Made by a program: the position numbers and the translations under genes
Shown: positions 29,006 through 37,004 of the stretch, in pieces
How the letters are laid out: each line of letters begins with the position of its first letter
Position numbering within the stretch: position 1 is the first letter of the stretch
The notes under the pieces: model-generated
Told to the model about the DNA's origin: nothing
What the model saw: only the letters and a program-made list of their open reading frames with translations
Databases searched by the model: none
NCBI GenBank assembly: GCA_021842465.1
Contig: JAKBZN010000017.1
Location: forward strand, 1-58,303
DNA length: 58,303 nucleotides
Direction: 5' to 3'
Source of the DNA: Pseudomonadota bacterium
GTDB taxonomy: Bacteria > Pseudomonadota > Gammaproteobacteria > Burkholderiales > Burkholderiaceae_F

Positions 29006-30499
29006 ATGATGGGCACCTACGTCAACCCGTTCCAGACGAGTTTCCTCACCAATTACACGACGAACACTTCGGGCACCGGTTCGTTGATGTCGACGGGCGT
29101 GATCAACGTCAGTCAGCTCGTCACGCAGTTGATGAACGCCCAGTCGCAGCCGCTGACCGCGCTGCAGAATCAGCTCTCCGGCATCCAGACGACGCTGAGT
29201 GCCTATGGTCAGCTGCAGGGCGCCGTTTCCTCGCTCCAGACGGCGGCACAGACGCTGAGCAACCCGTCGTCGTTCCAGGCGGCGCAGGCGACGGTCACCG
29301 GAACGGGTGTTGCAGCGACCGTGACCGGAAGCCCGGCGACCGCCAACTACGCGATCGGCGTTTCGTCGATCGCACAGGCCCAGTCGGTCTACTCGGCGCC
29401 GGTCGCGGATCCCACGGCCCTGAACATGGGTACCGGGACGCTGACGATCCAGATGGGCAGCCTGAGCGGCAGTACCTTCACCGGTAGCGGCAGCGCGATC
29501 AATGTCTCGATCACGTCGAGCAACGACAGTCTCAACGGGATTGCCGCGGCGATCAACGCCGCGGCATCTGGCTCCGTGAATGCGTCGGTGGTAACCGACG
29601 CCAGCGGTAGCCGGCTCGTGTTGAGCGCCGCCAATACCGGACTGTCGAACGCGTTTTCGGTCACCAGTACGGGGGCGAGCGGCAGCGGCCTGGCGGGCAT
29701 CGCATTCAACCCCGCATCGCCGTCCTCGACGCCGTCGTCGACGGCGATGGGGGAAAGTCAGGCGGCGGCCAACGCCAATTTCACCGTCAACGGGCTGGCT
29801 TTGTCCTCGGCCTCGAACACCGTGACGTCGGCAATTCAGGGCGTGACGCTCAATCTCACCCAACCGACCCCGTCCGGCGCGCCCGCACAGGTCGCGATCG
29901 GCAGCAACCAGACGGCGATCACGAATTCGGTCGCGGGGTTTCTTTCGGCGTACAACAACTACGTCGCCACCAACAACAACCTGACCGCCTATAACTCGCA
30001 ATCGAACACGGCGTCGGTGCTGACGGGCGATTCCACCGCGATGCAGACCAGCAACTCCCTGCAGGCGATCATGAGCTCCGCGACGACGGCGGGCGGCAGC
30101 AGCAGCTACGCCTACCTGGCGCAGATCGGGGTGACCTTCAACTCGGATGGAACCCTGTCGCTCAATCAAGCGCAGTTCCAGGCCGCGTTGTCGGCCAACC
30201 CGTCGGCGGTGAGTGCGATGTTCACGCAGGGCGGGACCGGATCGAGCGGCGGATTCGCCTTTCAGGTTGCGAGCCTGGCGACGCAATTGATTGGCCCGAA
30301 TGGCGCGATCGGCAGCGCGGAAAATGCGGCGAACAACCAGATCACGAACCTCAATTCACAGATCACGACGGAGCAGGGCATGCTGGCGCAGATCAAGCAG
30401 AACCTGATTGCGCAGTACAGCCAGCTCAACGCGAACCTCGTGCAAGCGCAGCAGACCCAGGCGTCGCTTTACACCCAACTCGCAGCGCTGCCGGGTTGA
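29006..30499 (+). CDS. fliD: Flagellar filament cap protein FliD
   Basis: FliD caps the filament tip and folds incoming flagellin. The 497-residue product has the N-terminal conserved region (VSQLVTQLMNAQSQPLTALQ, LSGIQTTLSAYGQLQGAVSSL), a Ser/Thr-rich middle and the C-terminal coiled coil (ITNLNSQITTEQGMLAQIK in part, LVQAQQTQASLYTQLAAL). The start MMGTYV follows GGGAG eight bases upstream. It lies between flaG and fliS as expected. Confidence 0.96.
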   Translation: MMGTYVNPFQTSFLTNYTTNTSGTGSLMSTGVINVSQLVTQLMNAQSQPLTALQNQLSGIQTTLSAYGQLQGAVSSLQTAAQTLSNPSSFQAAQATVTGTGVAATVTGSPATANYAIGVSSIAQAQSVYSAPVADPTALNMGTGTLTIQMGSLSGSTFTGSGSAINVSITSSNDSLNGIAAAINAAASGSVNASVVTDASGSRLVLSAANTGLSNAFSVTSTGASGSGLAGIAFNPASPSSTPSSTAMGESQAAANANFTVNGLALSSASNTVTSAIQGVTLNLTQPTPSGAPAQVAIGSNQTAITNSVAGFLSAYNNYVATNNNLTAYNSQSNTASVLTGDSTAMQTSNSLQAIMSSATTAGGSSSYAYLAQIGVTFNSDGTLSLNQAQFQAALSANPSAVSAMFTQGGTGSSGGFAFQVASLATQLIGPNGAIGSAENAANNQITNLNSQITTEQGMLAQIKQNLIAQYSQLNANLVQAQQTQASLYTQLAALPG

Positions 30500-30543
30500 T
30501 GCGAAGGCGAGAAAAAAAGCAGGATCAACCCCCGCCAGCCTCC

Positions 30544-30570
30544 TAAAAGTGGGAATCGAAATGCCGATAT
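30544..30570 (+). promoter_or_regulatory. FliA (sigma-28) promoter of the fliS operon
   Basis: TAAA at 30544-30547, spacer of exactly 15, GCCGATAT at 30563-30570. The fliS GTG start is 34 bases downstream. It lies after the fliD stop and would drive fliS-fliT-fliK2-fhlB. Confidence 0.8.
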
Positions 30571-30604
30571 CCGGTGTGGGACCATCGACAACCCGGAGGA
30601 ACTC

Positions 30605-31111
30605 GTGAACCGATTCGGCGCCAGTCTTTACAAGAAAACGAGCGTGGACGGGGAGATCTTCGCCGCCCATCCGCACAAGCTGATCCTTCTGCTGTTCGAC
30701 GGCGCCTTGGCGTCGATGAACCATGCCAAGGGCTGCATCGCGCAGCGCGACGTTCCCGGCAAGGTCCGCTACGTCACCCACGCGATGCGCATCGTCCAGA
30801 TGGGGCTGCGTGCCAGCATCGATCGCAAGCACGATCCGGCGTTTGCCGACCGGCTGATCGAGTTGTACGACTATGTTTCGTATCGCCTGTTGCAAGCCAA
30901 CATTCGCAACGATGCGGCCGCGATCGACGATGCCGTCGGCATCCTGGCGGGGTTGCGCGACGCGTGGGTCAAGATCGGACCGGAGGTGACCGGCAAGCCC
31001 GCCGCCGTCTCGGCGCCCTCGCCGACGGAAGCCGGCGCCTTGGGTGGGGTCCCCGGCGAGATGATGTCCCGCACCCTTTCGCCCGTGATGCGCGCGTATC
31101 ACGTGGCATGA
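30605..31111 (+). CDS. fliS: Flagellin export chaperone FliS
   Basis: FliS binds the C-terminus of flagellin and prevents its polymerisation in the cytosol. The 168-residue product carries the family core (HKLILLLFDGALASMNHAKGC in part, RDVPGKVRYVTHAMRIVQMG, LYDYVSYRLLQANIRND). It is longer than usual because of a Pro/Ala-rich C-terminal tail of about 35 residues. Translation starts at GTG 30605, five bases after GGAGG. The stop overlaps the next start as ATGA. Confidence 0.94.
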   Translation: MNRFGASLYKKTSVDGEIFAAHPHKLILLLFDGALASMNHAKGCIAQRDVPGKVRYVTHAMRIVQMGLRASIDRKHDPAFADRLIELYDYVSYRLLQANIRNDAAAIDDAVGILAGLRDAWVKIGPEVTGKPAAVSAPSPTEAGALGGVPGEMMSRTLSPVMRAYHVA

Positions 31112-31413
31112 GCGGACCCGCCACCCCGGAGCGGTCGAGATTGATCGAGTATTACGAGGAAATTGCGCGGGCGAGCCGAACCATGCTGGATGCCGCCAAG
31201 GCGGACGACTGGGAACGGGTCGCACGGATCGAAGCCGAATGCCGGGACCTGATCGACCGGATCCGGGCGGCGGCCAAGGAGGAACGGCTCGGGGCGGGCG
31301 AGGCCCGGCGGCGGATGGAGATCCTGCGCGACGTATTGCAGGACGACGCGCAGATCCGCGCGCGGTCCGAGCCTTGGCTGCAGGACCTGAATCGGATTCT
31401 CGGCGTATCGTGA
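31108..31413 (+). CDS. fliT: FliT-like flagellar chaperone
   Basis: The 101-residue helical, charged protein (LIEYYEEIARASRTMLDAA, CRDLIDRIRAAAKEE, ILRDVLQDDAQIRARSEPWL) has the size and pattern of FliT, the chaperone of FliD and, in enterics, an FlhDC antagonist. The family is poorly conserved; the position immediately after fliS with an ATGA overlap supports the call. Confidence 0.8.
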   Translation: MSGPATPERSRLIEYYEEIARASRTMLDAAKADDWERVARIEAECRDLIDRIRAAAKEERLGAGEARRRMEILRDVLQDDAQIRARSEPWLQDLNRILGVS

Positions 31414-31528
31414 GACTCGCGTCCCGGCCTCTCCCACGCGGGTGCCGGGCCCGGGGGATGGGGGTTTGCGTTGGCGGACCCCGTCGCCAATAATCGGGGC
31501 TCCGTGGATTGCAGCCCAAAGAGGCCGG

Positions 31529-32626
31529 GTGTTGGCAATCGAAATTCCCCCCATCAGTCCGGATCGCCCCCCCTTGCCGAACTGGGGCCAGGGGACGGCA
31601 TCGGCGCGCGCGATCGTCCCCGCCGAGCGCGTGTTGGCGATCCTCGACCGCCTTGCGTCGAATCTGCCTCCGGCCGCGCTGGCCGCCTTGCGCGGCGCGG
31701 CCGCGTCGGGCGGGAACGTGGAGGTGGTCCTGGCCGGAGACAAGGCGCCCGCCCAGATCCTGGTCGCGGGGCAGCGGATCGTGCTGACCGGGGCAGCCCG
31801 GGACGCCCTGCTCGCGCTCGGCGGCGAGCCCGCGGGTGCGGCGGTGCAACCGGAGGCCACCCGTTTCCCCGGTTTTGCAGCGGCGCCGGACGTCGTGGCC
31901 TTGGCCCGGGCCGCGGTCGTGGAAGCGCAGGTGGCCGGATTTCGGACGCAGCCCCCGCAACCAGGCGGTGCGACGCCCGACCTGGTTGCGGGGACGGCGC
32001 CCGGAACCGGCGCGCCGACGGCCGCGACGGTCACGCTGCGCCAGCCCTTGTTCGCCGCCGTGTCCGACGGCCCCTCCGCTGACGTGCTGGCCGGCGATCT
32101 CGCGCTGGCCGTCGAAAACAGCGGCCTCTTCCTCGAGTCGCACCTCGGGTCCTGGGTGCAAGGGCAACGCTCGTCGCAGCAGGTGCAGGCGGAATCCCGG
32201 GCGTTGCTGGCCGACGCGGTGGCCGCGTCGCCGGCGGATCCGCAGGCGTGGGGTGACCAGCGCGCCGCTTCGCAAGCCGACGCCGTGCAGCAGCAGGCCT
32301 TCGCGCTGAGCGGGCAGGCTTGGCCCGGCCAAGGCTTCCGCTTGGAGATCGCGCAGGACGGCGGCCGGGGGCGCGCGGCAGCCGACCCCGGGCCCGTCTC
32401 CGGCGTGTTCACCGCCACGCTGTCGATGGAATTGCCCAATCTCGGCACGATCCACGCGAAGATCCGGGTGGCTGCATCCACGGTTGGCGTACAGATGGAA
32501 TCGTCGAACGCCGTCGTGCTTCGGGAGACGTTGGGAGCACTGGCTTCCGCCCTCGATGCGCGCGGCTTGGCGGTCGCGCAATTGACGGTACAGGGTGCGG
32601 CGGAGCCGTCGGGCAGGGCTCCTTGA
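31529..32626 (+). CDS. Second FliK-like hook-length-control-domain protein
   Basis: The 365-residue product has an Ala/Pro-rich body and a C-terminal FliK-type domain (about residues 290-355, ELPNLGTIHAKIRVAAST and LASALDARGLAVAQLTV). It is not closely similar to the FliK at 15077. The start is probably GTG 31529, with AAGAGG upstream; TTG 31532 is an alternative with better spacing. It is coupled by TGATG to the FlhB-tail gene, suggesting the two act on export specificity together. Confidence 0.8.
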   Translation: MLAIEIPPISPDRPPLPNWGQGTASARAIVPAERVLAILDRLASNLPPAALAALRGAAASGGNVEVVLAGDKAPAQILVAGQRIVLTGAARDALLALGGEPAGAAVQPEATRFPGFAAAPDVVALARAAVVEAQVAGFRTQPPQPGGATPDLVAGTAPGTGAPTAATVTLRQPLFAAVSDGPSADVLAGDLALAVENSGLFLESHLGSWVQGQRSSQQVQAESRALLADAVAASPADPQAWGDQRAASQADAVQQQAFALSGQAWPGQGFRLEIAQDGGRGRAAADPGPVSGVFTATLSMELPNLGTIHAKIRVAASTVGVQMESSNAVVLRETLGALASALDARGLAVAQLTVQGAAEPSGRAP

Positions 32627-32967
32627 TGGCGACGGATCGACGGTCCGACCCCGGTATGCCTCCCCGCCCGATGGCGCAGGCGGTGGCGCTTTCCTACTCG
32701 GAGGGCGATGCGTCCCAGGGACTCGCCCCGAAAGTCATCGCCACGGGCCAGGGACGGATTGCCGAAACCATCATCGCCAAAGCGCGCGAAGCGGGGGTGC
32801 CGGTCCATGCGTCGCGGGAACTCGTCGCGGTGTTGATGCACTTCGACCTCGATCAGCGAATTCCTCCGGCGCTGTATGTTGCCGTGGCCGAAGTCCTGGC
32901 GTGGGTCTATCGGCTTGAGCGGCGCCCCGACAATGCAGATCTTCCCCCATCAGGGCGCCATGGGTGA
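32626..32967 (+). CDS. FlhB C-terminal-domain-like protein (FhlB/YlqH type)
   Basis: This 113-residue protein corresponds to the cytoplasmic tail of FlhB without the membrane domain: VALSYSEGDASQGLAPKVIATGQGRIAETIIAKAREAGVPV in pieces aligns with the FlhBCC fold, and RIPPALYVAVAEVLAWVYRL with its end. The autocleavage motif NPTH is absent. Such proteins (B. subtilis YlqH, beta-proteobacterial FhlB) can partly replace the cleaved FlhB fragment. The start overlaps the FliK-like gene stop (TGATG). Confidence 0.85.
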   Translation: MATDRRSDPGMPPRPMAQAVALSYSEGDASQGLAPKVIATGQGRIAETIIAKAREAGVPVHASRELVAVLMHFDLDQRIPPALYVAVAEVLAWVYRLERRPDNADLPPSGRHG

Positions 32968-33064
32968 GTGCGCCGTCGGCGCCGGAAATCCGGCGGATTT
33001 CCCACGATTCCGCTCATCTCGCCGCGGTTACGATCGTGGTACGGTAACTGCCCCGGTCTGTTCC

Positions 33065-34987
33065 ATGGGAACCATGGTGTCGCGAAAACGCCAAGGCTGC
33101 GATGAAACGGCGATCGCCCAGGAGCGATTGCAGCACGCAGTCGCATGCCACCGAGCGGGGGATCTGGCCCAAGCACGGGAGCTGTACCAGGCGGTTCTTT
33201 GCACGCACCCCGAGCAATACGACGCGACTCGCCTGCTGGGAGTCATCGCATATCAGCAGAACGAGAATCTGCGCGCGATCGAATGGTTTCGCAAAGCAAT
33301 CGGCATCGATCCGGCGAATCCCGCTGTGTACATGGACCTGGGAAATGCGCTCAAGCGCCTGGGGGAGCATGACGCGGCACTTGGCAATTACGACCGCGCG
33401 ATTGCGCTGCGCCCGGAATTCCCGGAGGCATATACCAACCGGGGAAACACGCTGATCGAGTGCCGACAGTTCGCACCGGCGGTCGCCAGTTACGACAGGG
33501 CCATTGCCATCAGCCCGGACTTTGCCCAAGCACACTATGGCCGCGCTCGGGCGCTGCGGGAGTTGGGCTTCCTGGAAGATGCGGTGGCCGGATACGACCG
33601 GGCGATCGCGTGCAGGCCGGACTATGTCGAGGCGTTTTACGATCGCGGCAACGCGCTGCTGGATCTGGGGCGCGCAGACGATGCGGTCGCGAGCTACGAC
33701 GCCGCGATCCGCCTGCGGCCGAACCACGCGGAGGCGTACAACAACCGCGGTAACGCACTCCTGGCCCTGCACCGGGAAGACGACGCTCTCGCGAGCTACG
33801 CCCAGGCGGTTTCGCTTGATCCCGGGAACGCGCAAGCCTACAACAACCTCGGCAAGGCGCTGCATGCGCGCCACCAACTCGACATCGCCCTCGCCTGCTA
33901 CGACAAGGCGGTTGGGTTGTCCCCTGCGCTTGCCGAGGCGCACAATAATCGCGGCAACGTGCTGGCGGAATTGAAGCGCCTGGATGAGGCACTCGCCAGC
34001 TACGATCGCGGCATTGCCGTTCAGCCACATCACGCGGAACTGCACTGGAACAAAGCGCTGCTTCTACTCCTTGCCGGCAATTTCGAGCACGGATGGCCGC
34101 TGTACGAGTGGCGATGGAAGCGCGCCGAGTTTGCGGCGCGCAAGCGGGCGTTCCCGCAACCAGTCTGGCTGGGCGAGGAATCGCTTGCGGGCAAGACGAT
34201 CCTGCTGCACAACGAGCAGGGGCTCGGCGACCTGATTCAGTTCTGCCGCTATGCGCCGCTAGTCGCGGAACGTGGCGCACGGGTGATTCTGGAGACTCCT
34301 CCGTGTCTGCTGGGCATCTTGCAGAGCCTTGACGGCGTACACGAATTCGTCGCAAAGGGCGGTCCCCTGCCGGACGTCGATATGCACTGCTCGGTGCTCA
34401 GCCTACCCTTGGCCTTCCGCACGACGCTTGATGCCGTCCCGGCCGCCCTGTCCTACCTCCACGGCGATCCGGACAGAAGGCGGATATGGGAAGAAAAACT
34501 GGGGCCGAAAACGCGAAGGCGGGTGGGGCTCGTGTGGAGCGGTTCCGCGGGCCACGCCAACGACCACAACCGCAGCATTCCGCTCGCCACGCTCGCGCCG
34601 GCCTTGTTGGATGGAGTGGAGTACGTCTGCCTGCAGCGGGAACTGCGCGAATCGGACAAGGAAGCCCTGCAGCGGAGAGGCGACATCCGCTTCTACGGCG
34701 AGGAGCTTGTGGATTTCGCGGACACCGCGGCGCTGTGCGAGCTGATGGATGTCGTGATCAGCGTCGACACCAGCGTTGCGCATCTGGCCGGTGCGGTTGG
34801 AATGAAAACGTACGTTTTGCTCCCGTTTCACCCCGATTGGCGGTGGCAACTCGATCGAACTGATAGCCCTTGGTATCCCAGCGTCCATCTGATCCGCCAG
34901 CAGATAAGCGGCGATTGGGGGCATGCATTGTGCGTACTGAGTGCCACGCTGACCTCGTTAATGGAGACTGGTCCGGGAAGTTGTTGA
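33065..34987 (+). CDS. TPR protein with C-terminal glycosyltransferase (GT-B, heptosyltransferase-like) domain
   Basis: The 640-residue product carries about ten tetratricopeptide repeats (residues about 15-330, such as AEAYNNRGNALLALHRE). These are followed by a GT-B-like domain with HNEQGLGDLIQF, GLVWSGSAGHANDHNRSIPL and ISVDTSVAHLAGAVG, the donor-site pattern of ADP-heptose/GT9-related enzymes. Proteins of this architecture commonly lie in flagellar clusters and are candidates for O-glycosylating flagellin; that role is inference. It is a paralogue of the gene at 39642. ATG 33074 is an alternative start. Confidence 0.87.
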   Translation: MGTMVSRKRQGCDETAIAQERLQHAVACHRAGDLAQARELYQAVLCTHPEQYDATRLLGVIAYQQNENLRAIEWFRKAIGIDPANPAVYMDLGNALKRLGEHDAALGNYDRAIALRPEFPEAYTNRGNTLIECRQFAPAVASYDRAIAISPDFAQAHYGRARALRELGFLEDAVAGYDRAIACRPDYVEAFYDRGNALLDLGRADDAVASYDAAIRLRPNHAEAYNNRGNALLALHREDDALASYAQAVSLDPGNAQAYNNLGKALHARHQLDIALACYDKAVGLSPALAEAHNNRGNVLAELKRLDEALASYDRGIAVQPHHAELHWNKALLLLLAGNFEHGWPLYEWRWKRAEFAARKRAFPQPVWLGEESLAGKTILLHNEQGLGDLIQFCRYAPLVAERGARVILETPPCLLGILQSLDGVHEFVAKGGPLPDVDMHCSVLSLPLAFRTTLDAVPAALSYLHGDPDRRRIWEEKLGPKTRRRVGLVWSGSAGHANDHNRSIPLATLAPALLDGVEYVCLQRELRESDKEALQRRGDIRFYGEELVDFADTAALCELMDVVISVDTSVAHLAGAVGMKTYVLLPFHPDWRWQLDRTDSPWYPSVHLIRQQISGDWGHALCVLSATLTSLMETGPGSC

Positions 34988-35010
34988 TTCGGCATTCGTG
35001 CACTTGAAAT

Positions 35011-35180
35011 TTGATGGGCTGTCCCCACATAGGCGGAACGGAAGCAACCGACATCGAGGTCTTCTACCTGCCGAGCTACAGCCCGGAACTGAACCCGGAC
35101 GAGATGGCCAACGCCGATCTCAAGCAGGCCGTCACGAAGCTGGCGCCCGCGCGCACAAAGCTGCAGCTGGTCAAGGCTAC
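35011..35180 (+). pseudogene. Remnant of an IS630-family transposase (DDE domain end)
   Basis: The reading frame encodes IEVFYLPSYSPELNPDE followed by LKQAVTKLAP, the conserved end of the IS630/Tc1 DDE_3 transposase domain with its last acidic residue. Nothing of the first two catalytic aspartates is present, and the frame opens in unrelated sequence, so this is a fragment of about 50 codons. Nearby TCCCCACAT (about 35027) and ATGTGGGG (about 35238) are inverted and may be remains of the ends. The rest of the 366-base gap 34988-35353 holds no gene I can support. Confidence 0.75.
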
Positions 35181-35353
35181 CCGGGTCGGATCCTGCTTGA
35201 ATTCCAGCTCCGGGGTCCGGCGGAAGGGCCATCCCCATGTGGGGTACGGAATGCCGCATGAAGCAGCTCCATTTCCGTGCATTGGCACGCGGCGGGAATC
35301 GGTACATTGAAGGCCGATAGATTCTCAGCATTGCACTCATCCCAAAATCGATC

Positions 35354-36163
35354 ATGATCAATGCTCGCAAACCCGCCCCCTTCGTACTCATGTCGTCGAA
35401 TCATGGGACCCTGATCGTCAATCGAAACGACTTCCGGCTGACGGAGAACGGCGGATATGGGGTCGGGTTCCAGCTTCTCAATACGTCGAGCTTTGACCAG
35501 GAAGAGGTCAACTTCGTGCTATCAATATTGATGAAGAGGCGTGTTCACTTCGGGCACGGGGTGGTTGCGGTGGATTGCGGGGCGAATATCGGCGTACATA
35601 CGATCGAGTGGGCCAGGCTGATGCATGACTGGGGCCGCGTCCTATCGTTCGAAGCGCAGGAGAAGGTTTTCTATGCTCTGGCGGGGAATGTCGCCATAAA
35701 CAATTGCTTGAATGTGGTGGCAAGGCACTCCGCCGTCGGATCGGTCTGCGGAATGATTGAGGTTCCGGAACCCAACTATCTGATCCCGTCGTCATATGGC
35801 AGCCTCGAGCTGAAGCAGGGCCCGACGAACGAGTATATCGGCCAGGAAATCGATTACGCGAAAACGCAGCAGGTTCCGATCGTCACGATCGATTCTCTAA
35901 ATCTTGATCGATTGGACTTTCTCAAGATCGACGTGGAGGGAATGGAGGAGGACGTCCTGGCCGGCGCGGCAAAATCTATCGAGCGGCACAAGCCAATCAT
36001 GCTGATCGAGATTATCAAGTCCGATAGGCAGGGAATTGGAACGTTTCTCGACGCCATTGGATACCGGACCTGGCCGGCCGGGATAAATATATTGGCAACA
36101 CACGCAAGCGACCCGATTACGGAATGCCTCCGTTTCGATAATAACGCACTGCGCCTTTCGTGA
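35354..36163 (+). CDS. FkbM family SAM-dependent methyltransferase
   Basis: The 269-residue product has motif I VVAVDCGANIGVHTIEWA and the FkbM landmark FLKIDVEGMEEDVLAGA. The family O-methylates sugars or hydroxyls of polyketides and glycans. Codon use is visibly more AT-rich than in the flagellar genes (for example the 36080-36100 region), and an IS remnant lies directly upstream, both consistent with later acquisition. In this place a glycan target, possibly on flagellin, is plausible but unproven. It converges on the next gene with a 21-base gap. Confidence 0.87.
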   Translation: MINARKPAPFVLMSSNHGTLIVNRNDFRLTENGGYGVGFQLLNTSSFDQEEVNFVLSILMKRRVHFGHGVVAVDCGANIGVHTIEWARLMHDWGRVLSFEAQEKVFYALAGNVAINNCLNVVARHSAVGSVCGMIEVPEPNYLIPSSYGSLELKQGPTNEYIGQEIDYAKTQQVPIVTIDSLNLDRLDFLKIDVEGMEEDVLAGAAKSIERHKPIMLIEIIKSDRQGIGTFLDAIGYRTWPAGINILATHASDPITECLRFDNNALRLS

Positions 36164-36184
36164 CGCATGGTGCAGTCGGCGTTG

Positions 36185-37003
36185 TCACGAAGATCGGACC
36201 GCTCCGTTGGCTTCGTCCTGGAGTTCGATAACCTTCAAATAATTCCTTAGGCGATTTTCCTCCAGCTTGGCGACGAGCGGATTCATGTGGTATGGGGAAA
36301 GAATCCTGTGGACGGCATCGGTCCACGCGGCAGTCCGGCTGAATAGGATCCCCAGTCCCATGACCGCCGGCACAATGCAGAAATACGGCGGATTTTCCTG
36401 GGTCGCGACAAAATCGGCGACCGCCGTCAGAACCCCATTCCTTGGCCCGCCCTCGTGGGTGGCCACGGCAAATGCCCCGCATCCCCGGAACCCGCCATTG
36501 ATCACGCCGACGTTTCCGAGCGTGACGCCGTAATCGTACGTGTACGCGTGCCGGTATTGAGGAGGTATCGAATCGGGCGCGTAATACAGGTCGCGCTGCC
36601 CCCATGGCCAGCATACGTCGTGAAGGAAGGTTAGCATCGGCTTTCCGGACTTCTTGCATTGCGCGGCGATGGCGGTCAGTTCGTGAAAGACCGTGTACCA
36701 GTTATGGTCGCCATCAATGAACCAGCAGTCGATGTCGTCCAGATCCGGGATGGCGTCGAGACTCGTCCTTTCGACGAGGTGGCAGTTTTCCTGTGTCGCG
36801 AGAAGCGCCCGGCAGTCCTCGGGGGGGGCAGGGTCGATCGGATAGACGGCGCCGCCCCTTGGAGCTGCCCACTCCCCGAGAAGTTTTGCGAAGACCCCCC
36901 GTTCGGTTCCGACCTCGGCGATCTTCTCCGGCTGCGTGGTCTCGAGCACCTCGAAGATCAGCGGCTGAAACTCGGAAAGGGAATGGATGAGAAGGTCGGG
37001 CAT
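36185..37003 (-). CDS. Class I SAM-dependent methyltransferase-like protein
   Basis: The 272-residue product has AEVGTERGVFAKLL as the SAM-binding motif I, an acidic YPIDPAP after strand 2, CWFIDGDHNWYTVFHEL and TFLHDVCWPWGQRD. This pattern matches Methyltransf_24/CmcI-like enzymes, whose IDGDH segment helps bind metal or substrate. The start lies one base after the stop of the upstream HAD gene, so they form an operon and share its sigma-28 promoter. The substrate is unknown. Confidence 0.8.
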   Translation of the reverse strand: MPDLLIHSLSEFQPLIFEVLETTQPEKIAEVGTERGVFAKLLGEWAAPRGGAVYPIDPAPPEDCRALLATQENCHLVERTSLDAIPDLDDIDCWFIDGDHNWYTVFHELTAIAAQCKKSGKPMLTFLHDVCWPWGQRDLYYAPDSIPPQYRHAYTYDYGVTLGNVGVINGGFRGCGAFAVATHEGGPRNGVLTAVADFVATQENPPYFCIVPAVMGLGILFSRTAAWTDAVHRILSPYHMNPLVAKLEENRLRNYLKVIELQDEANGAVRSS

Positions 37004-37004
37004 G

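Noticed and set aside
31414-31480. GC-rich inverted sequence near CCCACGCGGGTGCCGGGCCCGG as another palindrome copy
   Set aside because: The arms do not match the 24-bp palindromes and no stable symmetric unit could be defined.
30356-32581. Long reverse frames over fliS, fliT and the FliK-like gene
   Set aside because: Antisense to genes with clear domains and ribosome sites; no recognisable protein.
34998-35353. A complete insertion sequence after the first TPR gene
   Set aside because: Only the last part of the transposase is present and no convincing pair of ends or target duplication could be found.
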